Source: Pseudomonas protegens
Lineage (GTDB): Bacteria; Pseudomonadota; Gammaproteobacteria; Pseudomonadales; Pseudomonadaceae
Direction: 5' to 3'
DNA: 64,000 bases
NCBI RefSeq assembly: GCF_003363755.1
Contig: NZ_CP031396.1
Location: forward strand, 5,302,501 to 5,366,500
Below are positions 15,384-24,106 of this stretch, one piece after another. The notes beneath the pieces were generated by a model. That model saw only the letters and a program-made list of their open reading frames with translations, searched no databases and was not told the origin of the DNA. Both the position numbers and the translations under genes were made by a program. Every line of letters begins with the position of its first letter. The first letter of the stretch is position 1.

Positions 15384-16106
15384 TCAGATATGGAAGTAGC
15401 CGACACAGGAGTCAAAAGGCAGGCGCTTGAGTTCGATCTTGTTCATGTCGAACACTTCGCGCAGAGCCTTGGTTTCGCCCGGGAAGTTGCGGTAGGCGAC
15501 TTCGTCGAGAACCACGATAGCGCCCTTGGGCATGTACGGCAGGAAGGTTTCCAGGGCGACCTTGGTGGGCTCGTACAGGTCGGTGTCGAGGATCAGCATG
15601 GCCACTACCAGGTCCGGACGCGACTTGACGAATTCCGGCGCGGTCTTGCAGATGTCGCCCTTGACCAGCTCGCAGCGCGGGATGCGGTTCACCGGACGCA
15701 GCAGGTCGTTGGCATCGATCATGTCCTGGATCAGCGACTGGTCGGTGTCGGAGAACATGCTTTCGTTGATGTCGGCCGGGTCCTCGTCCTTGTTGATGCT
15801 GGTGAAGCCTTCGAAGGTGTCGAAGCCGACGATGGAGCGGTTGATGGCATAAGGTTCGAGGATCATCGACAGGTGCATGTAGAGCATCAGCGAGTTGCCC
15901 TTGTACACGCCGCACTCGATGATCGCCCCGGGCACATCCATGACCTTCTTGAACAGCTCCATGCGCGACAGCGCGGCGGTGACGTTGATGCGGTTGGCGA
16001 AGACGAAGGGTGCGTCGGCAACGTACTCGGCGTCGACCCGCTTGAGTACGCCGGCGCGGGTTTCGTTGTATTGGGCTTCGGCGGGGGTAAGGCGACGTTT
16101 GGTCAT
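15384..16106 (-). CDS. TylF/MycF-family SAM-dependent O-methyltransferase
   Basis: A 240-residue methyltransferase of the TylF family, which in antibiotic pathways O-methylates hydroxyls of deoxysugars. SAM-binding motif IIECGVYKGNSL (62-73), GFDTFEGF (94-101), and the metal/catalytic stretch LDTDLYEPTKVALETFLPY with Asp174/Asp176 followed by DE at 201-202 are all present. It overlaps the upstream dioxygenase by four bases (ATGA), so the two are coupled. Proximity to the flagellar region, where pseudomonad flagellin glycans carry O-methyl sugars, suggests a glycan target; this is inference. Confidence 0.8.
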   Translation of the reverse strand: MTKRRLTPAEAQYNETRAGVLKRVDAEYVADAPFVFANRINVTAALSRMELFKKVMDVPGAIIECGVYKGNSLMLYMHLSMILEPYAINRSIVGFDTFEGFTSINKDEDPADINESMFSDTDQSLIQDMIDANDLLRPVNRIPRCELVKGDICKTAPEFVKSRPDLVVAMLILDTDLYEPTKVALETFLPYMPKGAIVVLDEVAYRNFPGETKALREVFDMNKIELKRLPFDSCVGYFHI

Positions 16107-16969
16107 GGCTTGAATCCTTGGAAATTCGAGAAGTCGTGGGCGTGGAAGTAGTCTTTGAAGCCGGAGCCGACGTCGGGGCAGGCGCTGTCTACGTTGGGGG
16201 CTCCGCGGTTGTGTTTCAGGTCTTCGAGGTGCATCAGGCGGAAGTCCACGCTGAAGCGGGTGCGGTCGGTACGGTTGGGGACAGTGCCGTGCAGGTGCGA
16301 GCCGGAGAACACCAGCATCTCGCCTGAGTTGCCGGCGATGCGCAGTTCAGAGCTGTCGTCGATCTCCCCCAGGGGCACCGGGTGGACCCGTACTTCTTCG
16401 GTCAGGTTGTCCTTGGCCTTGTGTCGCTGGTTGCTGATCCAGTCCTTCAGGCTCCAGTCCTTCGAGGTGTTGGCCACCGGCTTCTCGAAGTAGCTGGGGT
16501 TGATCATCATGGTCTGGTCCGGGGTGATGGTGTAGACCGGCATCCAGGTGTTGATCTGGCAATCCACGCTGCCGTACCAGCTGTCGCGATGAGGCTTGTA
16601 GGCGTAGCTGACGCCAGCGTGCAGGTAGTCGTAGTTGGGCACGACCCGCAGGCGCGGTACGTCGAAAATGTAGTCCCGAGGATCGATGCCGATCTCGTGA
16701 ATGAAGCCAAGGATCAGATCCTTGACGCGCTGGCTGTTGGTGAACTGGCCCTTGAGTCGGGTAACCCGGCTGACGAACTCTTCTACCGGCATCATCGTGT
16801 GCAGAGCCTGGTGGTTGGTTTCGCCATCGAATGCCGCGGTGATGCTTTCCTTGGCGTACCCGCAGAGTTCTTTTGCGGTGGCCAGGTCAGTGTCCAGGAA
16901 GATATCCCCGGAATAGATGGCTTCCTTGAAGTCAGCTGTCTTGCGCAGCTGATTGAGGTACAGGTTCAA
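16103..16969 (-). CDS. 2-oxoglutarate/Fe(II)-dependent dioxygenase-like protein
   Basis: A 288-residue protein with a plausible Fe(II)/2-oxoglutarate site: His127 and Asp129 in KPHRDSWYG, distal His227 in SGSHLHGTVPN, and Arg238 in RTRFSVDFRL for 2-oxoglutarate. This is the PhyH-type arrangement. The start codon is TTG, supported by GGAGA nine bases upstream. First gene of a two-gene unit with the TylF methyltransferase, next to the flagellar genes but on the opposite strand. A hydroxylation step on a sugar or small metabolite is likely; the substrate is unknown. Confidence 0.72.
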   Translation of the reverse strand: MNLYLNQLRKTADFKEAIYSGDIFLDTDLATAKELCGYAKESITAAFDGETNHQALHTMMPVEEFVSRVTRLKGQFTNSQRVKDLILGFIHEIGIDPRDYIFDVPRLRVVPNYDYLHAGVSYAYKPHRDSWYGSVDCQINTWMPVYTITPDQTMMINPSYFEKPVANTSKDWSLKDWISNQRHKAKDNLTEEVRVHPVPLGEIDDSSELRIAGNSGEMLVFSGSHLHGTVPNRTDRTRFSVDFRLMHLEDLKHNRGAPNVDSACPDVGSGFKDYFHAHDFSNFQGFKP

Positions 16970-17228
16970 AGTGGTTCTCCTTGGCAGTCACTGGCTTAGG
17001 TGTCGGCCACCCCTGCGCAAACTGAAGTTGCGATAGCCAGTCACTGTGCCTAGCAAGATCCGTTCACAAAGTGTCCAGCCCGAGTGCGGAGCGGGCCCGG
17101 GTCATGGGACCGAGACTTGCCGTTAGCGGCATAAGTCCGCCGTTTTTTCGTCTCTCATTCCGCCCAGAAAAACCCGTTGCTCGCGGCAAAGCCCCGGCCT
17201 GCATGGGGAGCGCTGCTGGAAGTTAAAG
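16970..17228. other. Divergent intergenic region before flgF
   Basis: No gene seen. It separates the minus-strand dioxygenase operon from flgF and should hold the dioxygenase promoter; I see no clear hexamers for it. Confidence 0.5.
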
Positions 17229-17245
17229 TTGGTGTAGAAATTGCT
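17229..17245 (+). promoter_or_regulatory. Sigma54 promoter of flgFGHIJ
   Basis: TTGGTGTAGAAATTGCT has the -24 GG and -12 GC exactly ten bases apart, 57 bases before the flgF start. Rod/ring genes are FleQ/sigma54 targets in Pseudomonas. Confidence 0.7.
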
Positions 17246-17301
17246 TACGCCATGCTCAGTACAGTGTGGGGCGGCAAACGTCCGGCAGATGAGGAACGAT
17301 T

Positions 17302-18042
17302 GTGGACAAGTACCTTTATGTGGCAATGACCGGCGCCAGCCAGAATGCTCTGGCGCAAAAGGCTCATGCCAACAATCTGGCGAACATCTCCACCAACGGT
17401 TTTCAGCGCGACCTGGAGCAGGCGCGCGCGATGCCGGTGTTTGGTGACAGTTTTCCGGCGCGGGCCTTTGCCATGGGGGAGCGGCCGGCAACGGATTTTA
17501 CTCCCGGCTCCATGGTGGAAACCGGTCGTGACCTGGACGTGGCCGTCAGCGGCAAGGGCTGGATCGCCGTGCAGAGCCCCGATGGCAGCGAAAGCTATGT
17601 GCGCACCGGCAGCTTGAATGTCGACGCTCTGGGCGTGTTGCGGGCAGGCAATGGCATGCCGGTCATGGGCAATGGCGGTCCTATCGCCGTGCCGCCAGAG
17701 CAGAAGATCGAAGTCGGCCAGGACGGCACCATCAGCATTCGTGCCATGGGTGAAGGTCCGCGGGTCATGGCCGAGGTCGATCGCATCAAGCTGGTCAATC
17801 CGGATATCAAGAACCTGACCAAGGGCCTGGATGGGTCGATCAAGACCAAGGACGGCCAGCCGGCGCCTGCCGATGCCAATGTGCAGTTGGTCTCGGGTTT
17901 CCTGGAGTCGAGCAACGTTAACGCCGTGGAAGAAATGACCGCGGTGCTGGCCTTGTCCCGCCAGTTCGAATTGCACGTCAAGATGATGAACAGCGCCAAA
18001 GAAGACGACCAGGCCATGGCTCGGGTCTTGCAGATCAGCTAA
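17302..18042 (+). CDS. flgF: Flagellar proximal rod protein FlgF
   Basis: Structural rod subunit exported through the flagellar type III apparatus. The 246-residue protein has the rod/hook N-terminal motif (QNALAQKAHANNLANISTNG) and the C-terminal helical counterpart ESSNVNAVEEMTAVLALSRQ. GTG start with AGGA upstream. First gene of flgFGHIJ. Confidence 0.95.
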   Translation: MDKYLYVAMTGASQNALAQKAHANNLANISTNGFQRDLEQARAMPVFGDSFPARAFAMGERPATDFTPGSMVETGRDLDVAVSGKGWIAVQSPDGSESYVRTGSLNVDALGVLRAGNGMPVMGNGGPIAVPPEQKIEVGQDGTISIRAMGEGPRVMAEVDRIKLVNPDIKNLTKGLDGSIKTKDGQPAPADANVQLVSGFLESSNVNAVEEMTAVLALSRQFELHVKMMNSAKEDDQAMARVLQIS

Positions 18043-18087
18043 TTACCAGTATCTAGCGCCGTAAAACAGGCGCGAGAGGAGAATCGA

Positions 18088-18873
18088 ATGCTTCCGGCTC
18101 TATGGGTTGCCAAAACCGGTCTGTCCGCCCAGGACACCAACCTGAGTGTTATTTCCAACAACCTGGCGAACGTCTCGACCACGGGTTTCAAACGTGATCG
18201 CGCCGAGTTCCAGGACCTGCTGTATCAGATCAAGCGCCAGCCCGGTGCCCAGTCGACCCAGGACAGCGAACTGCCAACCGGCCTGCAGGTCGGTACCGGC
18301 GTGCGCATTGTCGGGACCCAGAAGAACTTCACTGCCGGCAGCCTGCAGACCACCGAGCAGCCTCTGGACCTGGCCATCAATGGCCGTGGTTTCTTCCAGA
18401 TCCTGCAGCCCGACGGCACCACGGCCTATACCCGTGACGGTACGTTCCACCTCAATTCCGATGGTCAGATTGTCACTGCCAGCGGTTTTGCCCTGGAGCC
18501 TGCGGTGGTTGTGCCCAACGACGCACAGACCTTCACCGTGGGTCAGGACGGCACCGTATCCATCACCATCGCCGGCAACCCGGCTTCCCAGGTGATCGGT
18601 AACCTGCAAACCGCCGACTTCATCAACCCGGCTGGCCTGCAGTCCCAGGGCAACAACCTGTTCCTGGAAACCGCCGCCAGTGGCGCGCCGCAAATTGGTA
18701 CCCCGGGCCTTAACGGCTTCGGCACCACGCTGCAGAACACCCTGGAAGCGTCCAACGTCAGCACCGTTGAGGAAATGGTCAACATGATCACCACCCAGCG
18801 GGCCTACGAGATGAACTCCAAGGTGATCTCCACTGCGGACCAGATGCTCTCGTTCATTACGCAGAAGCTGTAA
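18088..18873 (+). CDS. flgG: Flagellar distal rod protein FlgG
   Basis: Forms the distal rod passing through the P and L rings. The 261-residue protein matches the usual length. It has the ANNLANVST-type motif near the N terminus (SNNLANVSTTGFKRDRAEFQ) and the C-terminal EASNVSTVEEMVNMITTQRA. GAGAGGAG lies upstream of the ATG. Confidence 0.97.
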   Translation: MLPALWVAKTGLSAQDTNLSVISNNLANVSTTGFKRDRAEFQDLLYQIKRQPGAQSTQDSELPTGLQVGTGVRIVGTQKNFTAGSLQTTEQPLDLAINGRGFFQILQPDGTTAYTRDGTFHLNSDGQIVTASGFALEPAVVVPNDAQTFTVGQDGTVSITIAGNPASQVIGNLQTADFINPAGLQSQGNNLFLETAASGAPQIGTPGLNGFGTTLQNTLEASNVSTVEEMVNMITTQRAYEMNSKVISTADQMLSFITQKL

Positions 18874-18934
18874 TCAAGTCTTGAGGTCGCCACGGGTCTG
18901 AAGTGGCGCACCGGCAACATCGTGAGGAAGGGTC

Positions 18935-19630
18935 ATGAATCGGTTTATGTGTGTTCTAGCGCTGAGTGGGAGTGCCGTGCTCGCGGGCTGTGTTGCTCCG
19001 CCGCCCAAGCCCAATGACCCTTATTACGCCCCGGTGTTGCCGCGCACGCCGCTGCCTTCCGCGTCCAACAACGGCTCGATCTACCAGGCCGGTTTTGAGC
19101 AGAACCTGTACAGCGACCGCAAGGCGTTCCGGGTGGGTGACATCATTACCATCACCCTGAACGAGCGGACCAGCGCCAGCAAGGGCGCCAACTCGGCCCT
19201 GAACAAGACCAGCTCCAACAGCATCGGCCTGACCTCGCTGTTTGGCGCTGTGCCCAATGTCAACAACCCGTTGAGCGATGGCGACCTGACGTTGAATGCC
19301 GGCTACAGCGGTAATCGCGCCACCAAGGGCGACAGTAAGGCCGCGCAGAGCAACAGCCTGACCGGCTCGATCACCGTCACCGTGGCCGATGTATTGCCCA
19401 ACGGCATCATCGCGGTGCGTGGCGAGAAGTGGATGACCCTCAATACCGGTGATGAACTGGTGCGCATTGCCGGCCTGGTGCGTGCGGACGATATCGCCAC
19501 GGATAACACGGTATCTTCGACCCGGGTCGCAGATGCCCGCATTACCTATTCGGGTACCGGCTCGTTTGCCGATGCTAACCAGCCTGGCTGGTTCGATCGT
19601 TTCTTCCTCAGTCCGCTGTTCCCTTTCTAG
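18935..19630 (+). CDS. flgH: Flagellar L-ring protein FlgH
   Basis: Outer-membrane lipoprotein forming the L ring. The 231-residue protein has a signal peptide ending in the lipobox LAGC, with Cys at about residue 18, then VAPPPKPND. The conserved QNLYSDRKAFRVGDIITITL segment and C-terminal FFLSPLFPF are present. Confidence 0.97.
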   Translation: MNRFMCVLALSGSAVLAGCVAPPPKPNDPYYAPVLPRTPLPSASNNGSIYQAGFEQNLYSDRKAFRVGDIITITLNERTSASKGANSALNKTSSNSIGLTSLFGAVPNVNNPLSDGDLTLNAGYSGNRATKGDSKAAQSNSLTGSITVTVADVLPNGIIAVRGEKWMTLNTGDELVRIAGLVRADDIATDNTVSSTRVADARITYSGTGSFADANQPGWFDRFFLSPLFPF

Positions 19631-19645
19631 GTGATGAGAAGCCTC

Positions 19646-20755
19646 ATGTTCAACTTCAAGCACCTGATGGCGGCGGCGTTGTTGCTGTCCACTTCCCTTG
19701 GCGTCCAGGCCGAGCGGTTGAAGGACATTGCCAGTATTTCCGGCGTGCGTTCCAACCAATTGATCGGTTACGGCCTGGTGGTCGGGCTTAACGGCACCGG
19801 CGACCAGACGACCCAGACCCCGTTCACTCTGCAGACGTTCAACAACATGCTGTCGCAGTTTGGCATCAAGGTGCCGGCCGGCTCCGGCAACGTGCAGTTG
19901 AAGAACGTCGCGGCGGTGTCGGTCAGCGCCGATCTGCCGGCATTCGCCAAGCCGGGTCAGCAGGTGGACATCACCGTGTCCTCCATCGGTAACTCCAAGA
20001 GCCTGCGTGGCGGCACCTTGCTGCTGACCCCGCTCAAGGGGATCGACGGCAACGTCTACGCCATTGCCCAGGGCAACCTGGTGGTGGGCGGTTTCGACGC
20101 TGAAGGGCGTGACGGCTCGAAGATCACCGTCAACGTGCCATCTGCCGGGCGGATTCCCGGTGGTGCTTCGGTGGAGCGCGCCGTGCCCAGCGGTTTCAAC
20201 CAGGGCAACAGCCTGACCCTGAACCTCAATCGTTCGGACTTCACCACCGCCAAGCGCATTGTCGACAAGATCAACGACATGCTCGGCCCGGGCGTGGCCC
20301 AGGCCATTGATGGCGGTTCGATCCGGGTCACCGCGCCTCTGGACCCAAGCCAGCGCGTGGACTACCTGTCGATCCTGGAGAATCTGGAAGTCGACCCGGG
20401 GCAGGCGGTGGCGAAGGTCATCATCAACTCCCGTACCGGCACCATCGTCATTGGCCAGAACGTCAAGGTGTCGCCGGCGGCGGTGACCCATGGCAGCCTG
20501 ACCGTGACCATTACCGAAGACCCGATCGTCAGCCAGCCCGGCCCTCTGTCCAATGGCCAGACCGCTGTGGTGCCGCGTTCGCGGGTTAACGCCCAGCAGG
20601 AAGCCAAGCCGATGTTCAAGTTCGGCCCGGGCACCACCCTGGATGAGATTGTCCGTGCGGTGAACCAGGTCGGGGCTGCGCCGGGTGACTTGATGGCGAT
20701 CCTCGAAGCCTTGAAACAGGCCGGCGCCTTGCAGGCCGACCTGATCGTGATTTGA
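19646..20755 (+). CDS. flgI: Flagellar P-ring protein FlgI
   Basis: Periplasmic P-ring subunit. It has a Sec signal peptide (MFNFKHLMAAALLLSTSLGVQA) then ERLKDIASISGVRSNQLIGY, the invariant mature start. I chose the third possible start because GAGAAG lies five bases before it and it gives a normal signal peptide; GTG 19631 or ATG 19634 would add four to five residues. Next is flgJ, ten bases on. Confidence 0.95.
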   Translation: MFNFKHLMAAALLLSTSLGVQAERLKDIASISGVRSNQLIGYGLVVGLNGTGDQTTQTPFTLQTFNNMLSQFGIKVPAGSGNVQLKNVAAVSVSADLPAFAKPGQQVDITVSSIGNSKSLRGGTLLLTPLKGIDGNVYAIAQGNLVVGGFDAEGRDGSKITVNVPSAGRIPGGASVERAVPSGFNQGNSLTLNLNRSDFTTAKRIVDKINDMLGPGVAQAIDGGSIRVTAPLDPSQRVDYLSILENLEVDPGQAVAKVIINSRTGTIVIGQNVKVSPAAVTHGSLTVTITEDPIVSQPGPLSNGQTAVVPRSRVNAQQEAKPMFKFGPGTTLDEIVRAVNQVGAAPGDLMAILEALKQAGALQADLIVI

Positions 20756-20765
20756 GGTGAGCGCC

Positions 20766-22031
20766 ATGGATATTCGTAAGAGTGGACTGATTGGCAGCGG
20801 CGATTCCGGGTCTTACTCCGACCTCAATCGCCTGCAGCAACTCAAGGTCGGCGACAAGAACGGCGAAGCCAACGTGCGCAAAGTGGCGCAGGAGTTCGAG
20901 TCGCTGTTCCTCAATGAAATGCTCAAGTCCATGCGCAAGGCCACTGACGTCATTGCCCAGGACAACCCGCTCAATACCCCGGCCGCAAAGCAGTACCAGG
21001 ACATGTACGACCAGCAGCTGGCGGTATCCCTGTCTCGTGAGGGTGGCGGTATCGGCCTGGCCAATGTGCTGATGCGCCAGATGATGAAGAACAAGCCGGC
21101 CAACCCGGGCGCGACCCATACGGCCTTGACAGCCGCGGCGCCGGTGGCGACTCCGACCCCGATTGCCGCCGGTACCACCGCCCAGGATGGTCCGTTGAGC
21201 CGGGTCAATGGTCAGCGTCCAATGTGGGCCTCGCGTGCCCAGGACCCGTTGCGCAGCACGGTGTCGCATAACGATATGGCGTTGCTCAATCAACGGCGCC
21301 TGTCGTTGCCGAGCAAGCTTACCGATCGCCTGTTGACCGGTATCGTGCCTTCGGCCGGTGCGACTGCTGACGCTTCTACCCAGAACGTTGCGCCCACCCG
21401 CAATAGCGCAGCCGCCGATGCGGTGCTGCGTGGCGAGTGGCGGGTCAACCAGGGCTACGCCGCGTCCCAGGGCAAGATGCGCGTGTATGGCCGGGCCATG
21501 GCTCAGCCGCCGCTGGCGCCGGCCAAGCGCGCCTTCAGTTCCGCAGATGATTTTGTCGCCACCATGTTGCCGATGGCGCAGCAGGCGGCCCAGCGCATCG
21601 GTATCGATCCGCGTTATCTGGTAGCCCAGGCCGCGCTGGAAACCGGCTGGGGTAAATCGGTCATGCGTCAGCAGGATGGCAGCAGCAGTCACAACCTGTT
21701 CGGCATCAAGGCCAACAAAAGTTGGCAGGGCGCTCAGGCCCGAGCGATCACCAGCGAGTTCCGCGATGGACAGATGGTCAAGGAGACGGCGGCGTTCCGT
21801 TCCTATGATTCCTACCAGGACAGCTTCCACGATCTGGTGACCTTGTTGCAGAGCAATAATCGCTATCAAGAAGTGCTGAAGGTTGCCGATAAACCAGAAC
21901 AGTTTGTTCGCGAGTTGCAAAAAGCCGGGTATGCAACGGACCCGGATTACGCTAGCAAGATTTCGCAGATAGCCAAGCAGATGAAGAACTACGAGAGCTA
22001 CGCTGCGGCGGGCGTTTCCACGAATTTATAA
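20766..22031 (+). CDS. flgJ: FlgJ, rod-cap scaffold and peptidoglycan hydrolase
   Basis: Bifunctional 421-residue protein. The N-terminal rod-capping domain (about 30-100) includes KVAQEFESLFLNEMLKSMRK, followed by a low-complexity Thr/Ala linker, and the C-terminal beta-N-acetylglucosaminidase (GH73) from about 255 contains RYLVAQAALETGWGKSVM with the catalytic Glu. It opens the cell wall for rod passage. GAGGTGAG precedes the ATG, which overlaps nothing; the shorter start at 20766 is preferred over 20757. Confidence 0.95.
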   Translation: MDIRKSGLIGSGDSGSYSDLNRLQQLKVGDKNGEANVRKVAQEFESLFLNEMLKSMRKATDVIAQDNPLNTPAAKQYQDMYDQQLAVSLSREGGGIGLANVLMRQMMKNKPANPGATHTALTAAAPVATPTPIAAGTTAQDGPLSRVNGQRPMWASRAQDPLRSTVSHNDMALLNQRRLSLPSKLTDRLLTGIVPSAGATADASTQNVAPTRNSAAADAVLRGEWRVNQGYAASQGKMRVYGRAMAQPPLAPAKRAFSSADDFVATMLPMAQQAAQRIGIDPRYLVAQAALETGWGKSVMRQQDGSSSHNLFGIKANKSWQGAQARAITSEFRDGQMVKETAAFRSYDSYQDSFHDLVTLLQSNNRYQEVLKVADKPEQFVRELQKAGYATDPDYASKISQIAKQMKNYESYAAAGVSTNL

Positions 22032-22041
22032 GGTCTGAATC

Positions 22042-24093
22042 ATGAGTTTGCTCAATATTGGGATGTCGGGGCTGGCCGCCAGCCAAACGTCGTTGGTGAC
22101 TACGGGTAACAACATTGCCAACGCCGACACCGCCGGGTACTCGCGGCAGCAGACCGTGCAGGGCACCAAGGCCTCCGCTCAATTCGGCAACGTCTTCATC
22201 GGCACCGGTACCACCCTGGCGGACGTACGCCGGGTGTACAACAGCTTCCTCGATGCCCAGTTGCGCACCGCCACGTCCTTGAACAGTGACGTCGCGGCCT
22301 ACCAGAGTCAGATCAGCCCGGTCGACCAGTTGCTGTCGGACAACGGCACCGGCATGAACGGCGCCCTGACCAAATTCTTCGCCTCGCTGCAGAACCTCAA
22401 CGCCAAGCCTACCGATGAAGCCTCTCGGCAGTTGCTGCTCAGCGATACCCAGGCCTTGAGTAACCGTTTCAACTCGGTGTCCAGCCAGCTCAACGAACAG
22501 AACAGCAACATCAACGGCAACATGGCGAGCATGGCCGATCAGGTCAACAAGCTGGCCAATACCGTCGCCCAGCTCAACCAGAAGATTTCCGAACTGTCGA
22601 CCAATGGCAACGGCATGCCCAACGACCTGTTGGATGCCCGTAACGAAACCGTGCGCCAGCTTTCGACCTTTATCGGCGTCCAGGTGTCGGAGCGTGGTTC
22701 CAGCCTCGACTTGTACCTGGGCAGTGGCCAGCCGCTGGTGATGGGCAACTCCGCCAACACCCTGGAAGTGGTGCAGGGCAAGAACGACCCGACGCGCTCC
22801 ATGCTGCAGCTCAATCGCGGCACCAGCACCGTGGACATCACCAACGTCACCACCGGTGGCGAGATTGGTGGCCTGTTGCGCTATCGCAGTGAAGTGCTGG
22901 ACCCGGCAATGAATGAACTGGGGCGCGTGGCCCTGGTGGTTGCCGACCAGATGAACAGCCAGATGGCCCAGGGTATCGACAAGAACGGTGAGTTTGGCGG
23001 CAACCTGTTCAACGACATCAACAGCCTGCGGATGATCAGTCAGCGCAGTATGGCCAGCGCCGCCAACAGCGCGGGCTCGGGCAACTTCGATGTGACCATC
23101 AAGGACACCGGCAAGCTGAGCACTGGCGACTACACCGTGACCTTCAGCAGTGCCACGGATTACACCGTCAAGCGTTCCGACGGCAAGGACATGGGCACCT
23201 TCAGCACCACGACCAGCCCGGCACCCGTGATCGACGGTTTCTCGCTGAATCTCAATGGCACGGTGGCCGCCGGTGACAGCTTCAAGATCACCCCGACCCG
23301 CAATGCCGCAGCCACCATCCAGACGGAAATGACTGACGCCAAGCGCCTGGCTCTGGCTGCGCCGCTGAAGGCCGAGATCGGTGCCGGGGTCAAGAGCTCC
23401 CTGAGCATCTCTGCGCAGCCGTCCCTGGCGGTGCCGATCAATAACTACGATGCAGCCAGCAAGCTGGAAATGCAGACCGCCCTGAAGAACTCCGGCCCGG
23501 TCAAGGTGGTGTTCAATGCGGCGTCCGGCGGCAGCCAGACCTACGATTACTTTGACGCCAAGGGCGTCAAGATGGGCAGCGGCTCCATCGTGCCAGGGCA
23601 GAGCAATGTCCTGAACCTGCAGATCAAGATGCTCGATGCCAGCGGTAACCCGATCACTGATGGCGGCGTGCCACCTGTGACCAAGACCTTCACGGTGCAG
23701 ATGACCGTTGCCGGTTCGCCCAATGCCGGCGACAACATGAACATTTCGGTGAATGGCGCCGGCTCTTCCGATAACCGTAACGGCCTGGCGCTGTCGGGGC
23801 TGCAGACCAAGCAGACCGTGGACACCGGTTCGGCGAGCAAGGGCATCACCCTGGTGGATGCCTACGGCAAGCTGATCGAGAACGTCGGCGCCAAGGCCAG
23901 CCAGGCCAAGCTCGACAGTGCTGCCAACGGTTCCATCCTGGCCAACGCCAAGGGTGCCCGTGACTCGCTGTCCGGCGTCAACCTGGACGATGAGACCGGC
24001 AACCTGGTCAAGTTCCAGCAGTACTACACCGCGTCTTCGCAGATCATCAAGGCTGCGCAGGAAACCTTCAGCACGCTGATCAACAGCCTTTAA
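22042..24093 (+). CDS. flgK: Hook-filament junction protein FlgK (HAP1)
   Basis: First junction protein between hook and filament. The 683-residue protein has the conserved N terminus (MSLLNIGMSGLAASQTSLVT...NNIANADTAGYSRQ) and C terminus (SGVNLDDETGNLVKFQQYYT...ETFSTLINSL). The centre (about 340-560) is a long variable insert with immunoglobulin-like patterns, making it longer than the ~550-residue enteric FlgK, which is normal in Pseudomonas. Confidence 0.97.
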   Translation: MSLLNIGMSGLAASQTSLVTTGNNIANADTAGYSRQQTVQGTKASAQFGNVFIGTGTTLADVRRVYNSFLDAQLRTATSLNSDVAAYQSQISPVDQLLSDNGTGMNGALTKFFASLQNLNAKPTDEASRQLLLSDTQALSNRFNSVSSQLNEQNSNINGNMASMADQVNKLANTVAQLNQKISELSTNGNGMPNDLLDARNETVRQLSTFIGVQVSERGSSLDLYLGSGQPLVMGNSANTLEVVQGKNDPTRSMLQLNRGTSTVDITNVTTGGEIGGLLRYRSEVLDPAMNELGRVALVVADQMNSQMAQGIDKNGEFGGNLFNDINSLRMISQRSMASAANSAGSGNFDVTIKDTGKLSTGDYTVTFSSATDYTVKRSDGKDMGTFSTTTSPAPVIDGFSLNLNGTVAAGDSFKITPTRNAAATIQTEMTDAKRLALAAPLKAEIGAGVKSSLSISAQPSLAVPINNYDAASKLEMQTALKNSGPVKVVFNAASGGSQTYDYFDAKGVKMGSGSIVPGQSNVLNLQIKMLDASGNPITDGGVPPVTKTFTVQMTVAGSPNAGDNMNISVNGAGSSDNRNGLALSGLQTKQTVDTGSASKGITLVDAYGKLIENVGAKASQAKLDSAANGSILANAKGARDSLSGVNLDDETGNLVKFQQYYTASSQIIKAAQETFSTLINSL

Positions 24094-24106
24094 GGAGTCG
24101 TAGCCC

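Noticed and set aside
18956..20767. 603-residue minus-strand open frame
   Set aside because: Antisense to flgH and flgI, which are certain.
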